Shown here: positions 1-12,982 of the stretch, one piece after another
Layout of the letters: every line of letters starts with the position of its first letter
Position numbering within the stretch: the stretch's first letter is position 1
NCBI GenBank assembly: GCA_003952965.2
Contig: CM025856.1
Coordinates: 20,987,351-21,051,350 of the forward strand
Origin: Morella rubra
Lineage: Eukaryota; Streptophyta; Magnoliopsida; Fagales; Myricaceae
Length of the DNA stretch: 64,000 nucleotides
Direction of reading: 5' to 3'
The notes under the pieces: model-generated
Told to the model about the DNA's origin: nothing
The model's database searches: none
Seen by the model: only the letters and a program-made list of their open reading frames with translations
Program-made: the position numbers and the translations under genes

Positions 1-3000
1 GTAGGATTGAGATCCTGTGAGTACTTTGTTATGATATGTTGTGACTGCAATGATGCAATCACTGTTTTGTTGCCGTGCCACTTCTTGAGTGAAAATATTT
101 TGAATAATGGGATTACTGTTGGTACCAATCTCAGCAAACCTGCCTTTGACAGATTACAGATGCTGTTGTTGCTGCCCGTATATTAAATGCCACTCTTGTT
201 GTTCCAAAGCTGGACCAAAAGTCTTTCTGGAAAGATTCCAGGTTGGTAATGAGATGAGCATTTGTGCTTTGCAACTTCTATTAGGAAGTTGGATTTTCTA
301 ATTAAATCAGGCTGTCCAAATAGTAAATGGGAGTAGACATCTATCTGCAGTCCATTCTTACAGTGTGTGATAGCAAATTTCTTATTTTGTTTGTGCAGTA
401 ACTTCTCAGAGATCTTTGATGTTGATTGGTTTATATCATTTCTGTCAAATGACGTTAAAATCATTAAACAACTCCCAATGAAGGGGGGGAAAACTTGGAC
501 TCTGCACACCATGCGTGTGCCAAGGAAGTGTAGCGAAAGATGTTATCAAAGTCGTGTATTACCTGTTCTTTTGAAAAGGCATGTAAGTTCTCATTTCTCT
601 GACGCTCGTTCTGGTTTCTTACATACTGTAGAACCATTTGAAGTCGATTTTAGTTTGTTGGGCCGAAAATTATCAGAAATCCTCTTTTAAAATGCTTTTA
701 CTTTTCTTGATCTTTTATGTGCTTGCCTATGGGGGTAATATTTCTTACTTGGGAAAAGCATGACAATTCCAATATCCCATGCTCAAGTGTATCTTATCTG
801 AGGCTTGATTTGCTCATCTTTCATTTGCACCGTGGATAATACAACCAGGTGCCTTGCCTGTGGGATGTTTCCCTACTGATATTCAGTGGTTCATTTAGGT
901 CAGATGATTTCAGCTTAAGGAGACGCACACATCCTCACTTGTTGGCTTAAACAGAAAATTTTATTGAACCTAAGGACTCCAATTTTCGTTTTGAGGAATA
1001 TACCAGTAAAATATCTCATTCAACTTACTTTAACAGATAGAAAGTGACAGGCCTTCCAAGCCCCCTACACGAGAAGCTTTTTTCTTTTGATAATTAAACA
1101 GAAATTGCTTATATACTTTACACATACTCAAGAAATATGTTGATCAATGACACCAAATAGAAATCACATGCTTCCTTTAACATTTCCCTGCTGTGGTTTT
1201 TTCGTGGTATGGACTTTCATACACTACCTTGAATGTTTTTCTGATTATCGCCAAAAAGGACACTTGTATTTTTTTTTTGAGCAACTTACTGGTATTTATT
1301 CTGTGACAGGCTGTTCAGCTTACCAAGTTTGATTACAGACTTGCAAACAAGTTGGGCACAGATATGCAAAAGTTGAGATGTAGAGTTAACTACCATGCTT
1401 TAAGATTTACTGGTCCAATACTTGATATGGGTGAAAAACTGGTCCATCGTATGAGAATGGAAAGCAAGCATTATATCGCATTGCACTTGAGGTAGTCTCA
1501 TTGAACTTTGAAGTATGGTTTAACTAAAGAGATAAGTTAACTGTTGCATTTGTTGCATTCAACCTTGCCTTGTCTCATATATTATTTCCTCGTTTTCGTT
1601 TAGTGCATTGTTCAAGCGATTTCGATTTCTATATACACTTGCTTCTGCATATACCTGCACAGCACTTCGTATATAGTACACCGAAACACGCATTACGACG
1701 CTATATTCTTGCCCAAGTACTTAAGGCTTATTCATCCATTTCCTTTGACCTTGGGTTAGAGAGGAGTTTTTTTTTTTTTTTTTGGGGGGGGGGGGGGGGC
1801 GCTGAAGGGAAACAACAATGACAGCATGAGGTAACAAGCATAGGCATTGGAGTATATGATTTGAATTGTGACCAGGCTGTAGTGCTTTTGAGTTCCTGAG
1901 CATGGATGTTGTAGAACCTAATTTGCCTTATAATGAGAAAGTGAAGTCTTTTTCATCGTGAGAGAATCTTTGATGCAACCAGATCTTTCTTGTTACAGGT
2001 TTGAACCTGATATGCTTGCATTCTCAGGATGCTATTATGGCGGCGGAGAAAAGGAAAGGAAAGAACTGGCTGCAATACGAAGGAGGTGGAAAACTTTACA
2101 TGTGAGGCTCAACTATTCTCTGATCTTCTCTTCTATAAACCTGCTTTTCCATGTTTTAGAGGTACAAAATGAAAACCTGAAGATCAGTATGGACGATCTG
2201 TCATTGTGACCTGAATCTGAAACTTGAACTTGAGAGAGGGGGTGGGGAAGAAAGAGAGGAAAAAGGGAGGGTAGGGGTGGTATGCAAGTGAAAAGAGAAC
2301 TATATGTTTTCTGATGGAGGCTTTACACGCAATAGCAGCCTTTCCAATATACTGGATTCTGGATTGTGTCTACATCCACGCATGTGTTTTAGAGATAAAA
2401 AGAAGACTTTGCAAAGACACATCCCTATGGATCTTTTGAACTTCGTTGATATAAGCATATTCATTTTAATTGGGCTCCTACAACATGCATTTGGACACTA
2501 TTTAGAGTTTTCTTTTTTGGGCACTAACACTATATAGAGTTTATGAAGCATGTTATAAGCTTTGTGGATCAACTTTCAGATTAGCAATCCTGATAAGGAA
2601 AGGAGACATGGGAAATGCCCGCTTACTCCTGAAGAAGTAGGTCTGATGTTGAGAGCACTTGGATATGGCAGTGATGTCCATATCTATGTGGCATCTGGGG
2701 AAGTATATGGAGGGGAAGCGACATTGGCACCCCTTAAAACACTGTTCCCCAATTTCTATTCGAAGGAAACTATAGCAACCAAGGAGGAGTTGGAACCATT
2801 TTCATCATTTTCTTCTCGCATGGCTGCACTTGACTTTATAGTGTGTGATGAAAGCGACGTATTTGTTACCAACAACAACGGTAATATGGCCAAAATATTA
2901 GCTGGGCGAAGGTATGCATTTTATCCTTCCATTTTCCTCCATCTCGGCTTCTATTTCCTGTTTACTACATCTAACTTGAAGTTTTTCCCTACTTGCAGGA

Positions 3001-3437
3001 GATATTTTGGACACAAACCTACCATTCGTCCAAATACTAAAAAGCTATATCGGTTATTCTTGAGCAAAAGTAACATGACTTGGGAAGAATTTGCCTCTAG
3101 GGTCCGAACTTTTCAGAGAGGTTTCATTGGGGAGCCAAATGAGGTGAGGCCAGGGAGGGGTGAGTTTCATGAGAACCCATCTTCATGCATATGTGAAGAT
3201 TCTGATGCCAAGGCAAAGAGAGATTCTGGACCTAGGAAATATGGCAAGGGTTACAATCCCACCAGAAAAGATGTAGTTATTGATGATCAAAATGTTGATG
3301 AGCCAGAATGGCCTGATACTGATGATGGGGAAGATCAGAAAGACCCCCTAGAGAGAGGTCTCTTCAATGGAACTGGTTCAGATTATGATGGAGTAACCTC
3401 TGATGATCCCGAGTTAGAAGAGTTGCTTTCTGACTGA
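1..3437 (+). CDS. O-fucosyltransferase family protein, 3' part (5' end outside window)
   Basis: Partial gene of the plant GDP-fucose protein O-fucosyltransferase-like family, Golgi type II glycosyltransferases that act on cell-wall or protein substrates; the acceptor of this member is unknown. Coding exons read as 153-241, 399-582, 1310-1491, 1999-2101, 2580-2911 and 2999-3437, all with GT/AG borders and matching phase. The product contains DAVVAARILNATLVVPKLDQ, then HLRFEPDMLAFSGCYYGG (the family HLR(F/Y)E.DMLAF.GC motif, split by the intron at 1491/1999), then the region with YVASGEVYGGE and the late DFIVCDESDVFVTNNNGNMA segment. The C-terminal tail is acidic (PEWPDTDDGEDQ to the end), typical of plant members. 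The intron 2912-2998 is 87 bp and stop-free, so a retained form stays in frame. The N-terminus and transmembrane anchor are off the left edge. The family call is firm; the individual family member is not. Confidence 0.9.
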
Positions 3438-4738
3438 AAAATCTGTTGATAGCAGATTCTATGATCAAATTTTCTTGCCCTACTTGCGTTCCCTGCAACA
3501 ATTTGCATCTCTGGGCAAAACATCCTTTTAACCATGGTGCATATATGTAACTGTATATAATTACAGCAATAGGTGTGAGAAAAAGAGGTAACCCACCATT
3601 GTGACAATGCTACAAGGTCGGGGCCATTAAAACGGGCTGTTATATGGAAATTTTACCATCAGAAACACCCTATACAGTTAGTCTTGGGATGGAATGGATG
3701 TTAGAGTTCTAAAGATGGAGATCGAGGTGAGCTTCAAATCTATGCAGTGAAGTTTAGCGATGACAGAGACGGGATAATGGGCGCTGGAGCGAAGATTGTT
3801 TCAAGGCTTGCTAGGCAGTCCTGCATGTTGAACTGCTTATTGCTTTTACTTCAGGAAACCGTTGTTTGTGCAAACTTTCTTCATTCCCAGAGAGTAGTCA
3901 TTGTAATTTTTCAGGCCCCTTTTTGTTTTTTGTGTTCTTTCATTTTTATTTTTTGGGTTCTTCTCTCTCTCTCGCTTGGGTCTTATATTTGAGGTGAAGG
4001 AAATATCGTTGTCTTGCTCATGTCAATCTAGGCCGTAGGATTCTTGTAATCAACGGAATTAATTATAAACTTGCTAGATGATAGCAAACTCAAGTAGATA
4101 GCGGTTAGAATCTAAAGGAGAAATTACATTTTGAGATTTTTTGGGCGAGATTACGATGTCCTACATTTAATAGATATATTTGCGGTCCAGTGTTGTGCGC
4201 TTGAATCTTCCACGTTTGTTCTTGTGACCTTTATTGTCTTCCCAAATCCATTCTTAAAATGTTCGCTTTTGTTCAAGTAATTGGTTGTTACCGTCACCAT
4301 TAGTTCAGTGAAGAGGAACTGAGGTAATGTGCAGCAGAGGATGAAGACTTACATCGACGTTGGGAAACGTAGCAGTTTCCCGATAGTACGTCATGATGGT
4401 ATAGCTCCTTAGCCTTATTTCTCGACCTGTACATTCACCCGCTCTCCGAACGTCTGGCGGGAGATAGTTAAGAATAAATTTTTGACGACCACATCAATAC
4501 AAAAACAACATATGTTTCTTTATGAGATTTAATCACATGGCGGTATGTCCAAAATGATCAAGGTCTGAAGTGAAAGATATTGAAAGCATTAAATGATCAA
4601 AAGAATGAATTAATTGAAAGAGTAATTCACAACTCTGTAATAAGAGTTTCAACCAATACACTGGGAGATGAATCATCTAAGCCGCCTAACTAAAGTATGA
4701 GCTCAAAAATCAGCTCTTCATTGTGAAGGAGGCAACTC
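3438..4738. other. Intergenic space between convergent genes
   Basis: Holds the 3' UTRs of the fucosyltransferase gene (ending rightward) and of ESV1 (ending leftward). There is a pyrimidine-rich stretch near 3905-3980. I see no coding frame with family-like sequence, no RNA gene and no clear mobile element. Confidence 0.6.
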
Positions 4739-7700
4739 TTATGGTGAATCAACAGGTGGCGGTGGCGGAGATGAACCAAAGTCCAGATTTGGAAAGACAC
4801 CTGGTGGCAGCTCCAGAGGCTTAATTGAGAGTAGTTGGCTCGAGTCACCCACAACATCCGCCCAACCATAATGAGGCTCAGCCCTTCATCAAAAGTGACA
4901 CCTCATCAAATTTAACTTTCAATTAAAGCCCATTTTCCTCTAAGAGGATCACAATCACCCAAAACGAGAACAAAAACCAAAATCTTCACCTTAATCTTGA
5001 GAACTATTGGCTATTCCCATTTAACTCCCTATGATGCATAAACAGCTTTAACTGTGATTGTTAAGAAAGCTATATACTTACTCATAATAGGTTTCCTCGT
5101 CCACAACTATATCCCAGCTTTCACCTGTTGTGCTCTTCCCGTATTTATGCACTTTACTGCTACAGAACAAGGTTATGTTAGTATCCAATACAGCATGTCA
5201 AAAAGAACTAAACAAAAGCACTTGCTACTTTTTCTATGAAAAGTACAAGAACTAGATCTTAGCCATTTAATTCAAGTGAAATCAGGAATAATCCAAAACG
5301 GACTCTATTGTAGAATTGCATTGTTAAACTGCTTGTTAACATCAGAGCAGCTTTGCTGAAGTCATTTTGTTGTTTAATAGTTTTATGCCCATACCCATTT
5401 CCGAAGTGTTCTTCTCCCCATGTTCTTGACCAACCTGAAAACAGGAAAAGCAATAGCAATGAAATTCTTGCAAACACCATAGCAACGTAGATTACACAAA
5501 TAAAACCAAACACAAACATCTAAATAACCGGACATGGACATAGCTTAGTCACAAATCCTAGGCAACAACAGCTGAGGCTCCTGTCCTTCAAACCATAAAA
5601 GAACCCTGATATTAGTTTCTATGTTTCCTAGAGGTAGATGAGTATGTTAGCACATTGTTTGTGTCCTGTTGAGTATCTCTTAATTCATGTAGGCTATTCC
5701 CAAGAATATTTCTCCCCTTAGGGTAGACCAATAAAGGACAATATTTGTGCTCTGAGAACATGCTTGTACCTACGTATGTGGCCTAGGAAGAAATTCACCA
5801 AAAACAAAGATCACTAAATAATCTGAAAGAACAAGAAACTCTGCAACATTGTTGCTGCACAAGAAATTCTATGAGAGAATACGAATGAATTCAAAAGATG
5901 TGGCCACTCACTGAAAACAATTAAGAATAAACGTGGAACAGAAATATATCATAAGTCAAGTAACTGTAATCACTCAAGAATACAACAATTAGACATACGT
6001 TCACCACTGGGAGATACATGCCACGTCTCCCCTTGCCTTGAACCTATGCCAGTAAAGAACTTCTCTTCCCACTTGTCTCCCCATTTAGTTCCGAGTTCAG
6101 TCTCAGCCCATTTATCAGTCCTGAGGAGGTTAGAGAGAGAGAGAATCAACTGGGAAGTGTCTTGAACATACTGACATACAGAAAAAAAAAAAAAAAAAAA
6201 AAAGAACCCTTTTGTGTTTTTCATCACTTCTCACAAAAACATGGTTCCAAATAAGGAGATGGAGAATACTACTCAAATCCTCATTATAATTAGATACCTC
6301 CACATTTCAATCATATATTACTGCGGGACATAATCCAAGTTTATACAGTATCAAGCAGGAGAGAGAAATAATTGAGACTAGTTTTGCATCTACTATGCCA
6401 CATCCTTTATGAAACATTAAATCTGGGAACTTCCTAATACGCTTTCTCTTATATTTTCCTTTTCTTCTCTTTTTTCCCTCTATCTGTTGCTCAGCATCAT
6501 CATAGTTCTAACATGTAGACGATTACACGTGAAACCTCAGCTTTGTCTTGCACAATCAAATGTTGAACATGTCAATTACACTAGTTTCCAGAGAAGAAGG
6601 AATTTGCACAAAGTACACAGCGCTCAAAGGATACGAAAGGATGATTAAAGAAACCATTTGAGAACAGATCCTCTTCCATCATAATGCTCTCCCCACTTCT
6701 CCCACCATGACTGTTCATTCAGTCTACCATATTTATGTGCCCCTTTTTCAGTCCAGCCTTTAGCATCGTATTTCTCCCACCTATATCCATATCAGATATG
6801 TGGTCAAGATATTATGCCAGTCACAGCAGATGGAATGCTATCATTGTGAGCTGAAATACAATAGCTTACCACTTCTCAAACCATCCAGCATTTTCCGTCC
6901 CAGACTTTGCTTGTTTCTGTGCGCTTCTCTCTATCCTTGCTAGATTACTGCATTATCAAAAAACAATTATCAGCTATTCGTATCAGTTGAAGTGGAATAA
7001 ACTGGAGAGTGACTACTTTTCTGAATGTAATATATATACATATGCAATTTGTTAATCTTGTTTATTTGTTTATTGAGGACAGGAAGACAATGATGCAGAC
7101 CTCCACTCATCTTGATGAAGATTTTCCTGCCATGTTTCCCACCAAGAATCACCTTCAGCATTTCTGCCAGATTTCTCCACACCTATTTGAAGAAATAGAA
7201 GTGACTGAATTAGCCTAGGTCAAAAGTAACAATAATACTAATTAGCCAAAAGTGTAAAAAATGGAAATGTACAGGGAGGGTTTCTAGATCTAAAAAGTAT
7301 TCGATTCATATAATTTGTCAGGAACAGTCATCATCACATCCTCAGGTAATGGGGGTGTTCGGCAGTAGAAATTTTGGGGGTTTTCGGGTTTGTGAAAAAG
7401 TAAAGATATTTTATGAGATTTAATGAAAAAGTGAAGAGAGAGAAGATTTAAATGAATATTATAATAAAAAAGAATAAATTAATAAGGAGAGAGAGATTAT
7501 TTTATAATTTTTTAATGAGTGTAGAAATTTTGGGGGGTGGAAATTCACCAATAAATGCATATGCAATGGTAGTGAAGAAGTCAAGAAACATGAATGGACA
7601 AGAATCATGCAACTTCTGTTGGAGAAAATGCACAAATATATTAATCTACATCATTCACATGGCAATATATTAACAATTCAAGACCTTTTGCCACATGAAA

Positions 7701-10227
7701 AACTACTAGAAATATGGAAAATGACAAAAAAAAAAAAAATCAATGGTGATAGTAGTTTCACTTGGATACAGTTATAAGAGGGTGAAGCAATTTTTATGCT
7801 AAGGTGTGAACTTTCACTTCATTACTATCAGGCAGGAGCTCAATTTCAGTCACATTGGTAAATTATAATTTCAACCCAATAGCCACCAGACAAATGTGTT
7901 GAACACTGGAGTATCAGAAAAAACCTTGAAGTTCCTATTGGTACAACGTAATAACCAGCAAGTCTAGTAAAGATTGAGTAAGGAAGTACCTAGCTCTTTG
8001 TATCCGCTCCAGTCGCTTTTCTCCCACCACTGTCAATGAGATCAATAAATCCAATTAAATGCATCCACCTGGGATGAATACTTAATGGGGTTATAAAAAA
8101 AATGCCGTCTGTTCCCTGAGAATAGATGATTAATCAAGGATTTGACAACTTTGAAAAGTGATGCATCACTCGTAATAGACTCCAAAGTTACAGAATAATC
8201 TTAGGAAAAGAAAAGATGTAAAAGCATTTTCCTCAGGTCACTCAAATGCATTTGGACGTAAACAACTTAGATAACTAGTAGATATGGACTATAGTACTAT
8301 CAAGTTAGCTGATCTTCAAGTCAAGAAAGAAACATGTTCTGAGTTAAAATATGCTAGACGTGCCACAATTTTTCAACTTCCAATGAACAGACATTATAAA
8401 ACTATTCACCTCAAAGTTTAAATTTCAAGTTGTTTTTCTGTACATTATGTTATTGCAATACTAGTAAACATTAATTACAGCTGCTTCATGAAACCTCCAC
8501 AACAACATCGATTCATTGCTATAAGCTAATTCAGTGATAATACGAGGCTACAGCACCCACAAGTTGTAGAAAAGCTATCGACATCGATTTATCTTCCCTC
8601 TTAACCACATAGAAGCAATATCACAACTTCTTGCATAGTAATTTTAATCATAATTAAACCTTAAGGTAGGCATATATGTAAAAAGAAATGGACAGCCATT
8701 AATTCACTTTAAGCTTTCATCGTATCCTCTCCTCACTATAAGTAGTTTGTTTTACCTTTCTAACCATATTTAGTTGAAATTCAGTGGCATAATTCAACAG
8801 TACAGTCAAAGCATAGAGTTAGATTGAGTGAGTTGAACTTTTCTAATTGCAATTTTGACTATGTATCCATCCGATGGTCGTAAAGATGGATTTGCAGGGC
8901 GATGTGTTTCATTCTCTTTTCTTTTGGGCTAATGCTTTGTTGGGGGTCCCTTTTTAGACTATTTTGATTTTCTTAGTTTTTTCATTTGTATGCTTTGAGT
9001 GATTTCGGTACAGTATTTATACTGACTTTGCCTCTTTCTCTTTTTCTTCTTAACAAACCTGAGCTTACTTGTCAAAAAAAGATGGATTAGCATTTTCCAT
9101 TACACGAATTTCTCCACATATAATTGATTCCGTGACATTAAAAATGAGCTATACCGTTTCTTTCCATTCGGAGGAACCATCAGGAGATTGACCACCCATC
9201 CTTGTCCACCTACATCTGTATCCATTTTCGCCCAAGTCTTGCCCATTTTCTCGATACCAAGTACTTCCATCTTCATTTGTGCCAGACTCGTTAACATTCT
9301 CATTCAATAAGCTAATGCCCCAGTCCTTCTCATTTGCAATACCGGTGTCTACAGTGGAAGAAGAAACCAGTCAGCACAAGACACTTTATCGGACATGATG
9401 TTCCAGATACCATAAAAATTGTCAGCATAGATGGAATTTCACAGTTGACTTCGATAGTTAAAAGTTCATTTAACTAGACCAGTGCCAATGAATTGCAAAT
9501 TACCTCTTTTTGGAGGAGTATCACGGGATTGTGGACCGGAATTTCTAGGGGTACACCGGGGGTAGAATTTCTTTGCTTGTTCTGAAACAAATCGCAATCT
9601 GCAGCAAAATTGTTACGCAAAAAAGCAACTTATACAAACGAATGTCCCACACAAGCAGTCTTCGAAGAGCAATAAGAATTGAGAAGATTGAAGTGCAAAA
9701 GAGAGAAAATTTGAAGCAAATACGAGACATGACGCCGATACGCAACCGTTATTTTGCAGTTGTTATCCGAACAAAATATTTGAATTAAGGTTTAAGGTAC
9801 ATACAATTCCACAGCTAAGGATTGAGACACACTGTATATTGTCCACAGCATGCACAGATACATACAGACTTAGATATATAAATATACAGGAGCAAGTAGG
9901 AACTCACTGAGACGAAGCAAAGGGCATTGCAGGCGAGGCTTGGATACGGACTCTCTGAGGGCTTTTCTTCGGATCGAATCGCCATTCTTCGATCTTCTCC
10001 ACGCTCTTGCCCGACCCGGTCGCTCTCCTGATCGGGGCCCCATGGCTGGAGCAGCAGCAGCTGATTCGACTCACTCCTCCAACTCGTTCACGCGCCCTCC
10101 TCTTCCACCGTTTCCTCAACTCCAATCCGAGACTACGCGAGGGCGGACAAATACCTCCGACGAGTCGTCCCCCTCGTTTGAGCTTGAAATCGAACTGAGC
10201 TGAGAAGCCTCCGGAAGTCGCCGCCAT
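4739..10227 (-). CDS. ESV1: EARLY STARVATION 1, tryptophan-rich starch-binding protein
   Basis: Complete gene in 11 exons on the minus strand: 9908-10227, 9504-9598, 9155-9348, 7990-8029, 7101-7182, 6870-6947, 6655-6780, 5999-6120, 5395-5434, 5082-5156 and 4739-4883. They sum to 1317 bp, 438 residues plus TAA, close to the roughly 430 residues I recall for Arabidopsis ESV1. The start at 10227 opens a basic, Ser/Arg-rich N-terminus that fits a chloroplast transit peptide. From about residue 140 onward the protein is a run of Trp-rich modules (WWEKSDW, WWETW, GWFEKWWEKYD, WWEKWGEHYDGRG, KWGDKWEEKF, WSRTWGEEHFGNG), the beta-sheet domain that binds glucan chains. The end reads HYGWADVVGDSSQLLSI then PPGVFPNLDFG and a proline-rich tail, which favours ESV1 over its paralogue LESV. 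ESV1 helps organise amylopectin in the starch granule and controls its turnover in plastids. Several introns split or abut the TGG codons of the modules. Confidence 0.93.
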
Positions 10228-12910
10228 TATTTACGAAAATGCCATTCGGAAAACAGAAACAAAAACCCTAGGAAGAAGCTCGTTGTGTTGTTGAGGTTAG
10301 TATCGAGTGTAGTTGAAGTGCAGAAGAAGCAGGAGACCTATGTTTTCCTTTTTTTCCTTTTTTTTTTAATATATTAGTGATTTGGGAAATAAAATAAGCG
10401 AACTATGGGCTTAAAGGAGAGAACTTCGAGCGAATATCTGTGTTTTGACATTTGACGGTCAGGGACTGAGCTTTGCGAGAGAGAGAGAGAGAGAGAGAGA
10501 TCAGATCGGAGAGGGTGCTTCGGCAATGGCTGTGAATCCCGGGATTTAATTATACACGTGAGAAGAAGGGGGAGGCCCCACCTTGGGATTTGTATTCTTT
10601 GTGACTCTCTTGTGCCACGTGTCTAAATCTTCACCGTCACTTCCCTCCAGCTAGCTTGGATCGAGCGCGAACAAGAACAGCCCCGGGCCCACCACTATAA
10701 TTTTACGAAAGAAACACACGAGTATCGAATTTTATACAGTAAAGCAACTCGGCCGCAAAATAAATAAATAAACAAAAGGAAAAGGTGCTCCGCTTCTCCC
10801 AACCACAACCTATCAATAATTACGTTTCTATATCTTTTTCCTTAAGCTATATCTAAAATTTAAAATAAGACTACTTCAAAAGTTAAAATTGAGGACTTCA
10901 TGAATTATCATTATTTTTATAAGAAATTCTGTAAGGTATGAATTCAACTGGAAAGTAGAAACAGTGTTAACTAATAATTTTGTTCACTAAAATTACAAAC
11001 TATAATATTTATAGTAGCCTTGACCGCATTAGTGATTTAATTTGAGGTTTGTATTTTATTTTTAGCACAGATGTAATTGGTGTCATCTCTACAACGCTAA
11101 TTGAACACTAAAATAATTTTACTTTCTGTTGAATGATGAGAGTATCAAGAATTTCGTCCCAATTAATTTTCTAGATTTGTTCTATACAAATCCGTTTGGG
11201 GTCGGTACTAAAAGATTGATAACAACTTAGAAATTTTAAACTTGAAATCTCATAGGAGATAAACTTTCAAGTGTCAAAATTAGACCACTTGACCAACTAC
11301 TTGAGATTAAAATGTATTTTTTATTATTTGTGAGCATCACGTTTTGGTTTTATATACCTCAACACGCATGCCCAAAAAATATAGCCTTCTACTCTTTTTT
11401 TTTTTTCACATTTCTCCTGTTGATAAGTATCTAAGGTTTTTCCCACTTAAAATATCAGATTTCTAAGAGAAATTCGTATCTTTGAAAGTAAAATAGTGTT
11501 TATTTATCAAATATTTTGAAGTATCGAAATTTTAAATTAATATTTATAAACATATTTAATAAGTTTTATCAACCTTAATAAATTTTAATATTTAAAATTT
11601 TTTCAAAATTTTAAAAATATTTTTTAAAATTTAGACAAACAAACGCCATTAAAGCAGCATATAATGCAAAACAAGACGCATGGTTGGTGGGATTATGACG
11701 TATAAATGAAGCAGATACTTGAATCGAATCATCCCCCTGGAGACTTTTCTAACAAACAACCACTGAATCGCATGATTTTTTATTAACGCAATCTTTGCCG
11801 GTGTGGTTACGTGGCTGCAGGTGACGTGCCCATTAGACAGTACTACTGCTACATGAGTCAGAGGCTGGGCTTTATCCATGTTCTGCAACCTCTTACTTTT
11901 CTCCTTGTTCCACCACGTGTCAGCAGCTAGCAAGTCGATGACATGGCAGGGCACCTCTGCTTTATCATGCGCTTGTGGATAAGCTGGATCCGCGGGTGCT
12001 TACGTGGTAAGGCGGGGGGATACATGGTGACGGAGAGTGCCACGAGTAAAAAATGACAGAACAAAACTAGAGACTTGGGTGCATGCCGTTGCACGAGGAA
12101 ACACGACCACTTTCTGCGTGACTCACGTCCCTGTAAGTTTTGGATAAGCTTAATGTCGCTTCGGAAAACAAAATCTCCAGTCTCCACCCACGTGCTTTTG
12201 CATACAGTGACGGCAGCCATTTCTTTCAACCAATAACATAATAAACGTGGTTCCCTTTTTCTTGGATTCTTTTTGTTTCCATTTGCAGTTGCTTTGAAGA
12301 AGGGGTTTCTTTCTCTGAGGAAGACTAATCGTATCCATTGGCACCTTACACGTTTGGTTCTAAATCGGAGTAATCGGGGGGTCTTGCAGATAAGACCATT
12401 GGCGACCGATTATCCATTTTCCCCTAGCTTATCTTATTGGCCAGTAAAGCTTTCACGCATGCTTCAACTTTCGAGCATCTTAACAGTTCAGAAGAAACAA
12501 AAAGTGCTAAATATGGGTGGCACCCTATGAGAACGAGGCCTAAGCTATAGGAAATAGAGAGCAACTTCCATGTAAATCCCAACTGCCGAATTCTGGATTT
12601 GTTCAGAATTATTGGTAAGCAAAACATGATAGTACTTTTATCTTTGTGAACATTTAGCTCCATTGACAAGGGTAGTTGCAACTCTAGTGGTACCATTTTT
12701 TTTTTTGGGGTGAAAATTTCCGAGTGCACAGAGTTTTCAAAAGACTGAAAATTCCTCTGCATACTTGATTTGTTCAATTTATGCATCGGCGATTAAATAT
12801 TATAAGTATGATGACAGGGGTCCCTCAACTAGCATTGATAATAATGCTATGAACCAAACAATTCATCAGGCTTTACACTGATTAAGATCAGCTTGATTCA
12901 TAAGCTTGCT
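10228..12910. other. Region upstream of ESV1, AT-rich, no gene seen
   Basis: Contains the presumed ESV1 promoter and 5' UTR next to 10227, a GA microsatellite at about 10481-10501, long AT-rich stretches at 10840-11640, and a cluster of ACGT elements at 11809-12248 (listed separately). Reading frames present here are short and show no family resemblance. A poly-T run sits at 12699-12715. Confidence 0.5.
11809..12248. promoter_or_regulatory. Cluster of seven ACGT (G-box/ABRE-type) cores
   Basis: ACGT cores occur at 11809, 11824, 11915, 12002, 12125, 12190 and 12245. The flanks include TTACGTGG, GACGTGC, CCACGTGTC, TACGTGG, CACGTGC and AACGTGG, the contexts bound by bZIP (ABF/GBF) and bHLH factors. 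The cluster lies 1.6-2.0 kb upstream of the ESV1 start and faces no other intact gene, so it may be a distal ESV1 element or an orphan promoter left by local rearrangement. Function is inferred from motif density only. Confidence 0.4.
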
Positions 12911-12982
12911 GAGGTGAGAAGTCACATTTCAAAGAGGCATGTCTAAGAGGTGAGAAGTCACATTTCAAAGAGGCATGTCTAA
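12911..12982. repeat. 36-bp direct tandem duplication
   Basis: Two adjacent identical 36-bp units beginning GAGGTGAGAAGTCACATT, at 12911-12946 and 12947-12982. The second unit runs straight into the segment duplicated at 16.88 kb, so this small repeat marks the left edge of the duplicated block. Confidence 0.85.

Noticed and set aside
9940..10203. Plus-strand open frames over ESV1 exon 1
   Set aside because: They are antisense shadows of the GC-rich first exon of ESV1, which has a complete, in-phase gene model.
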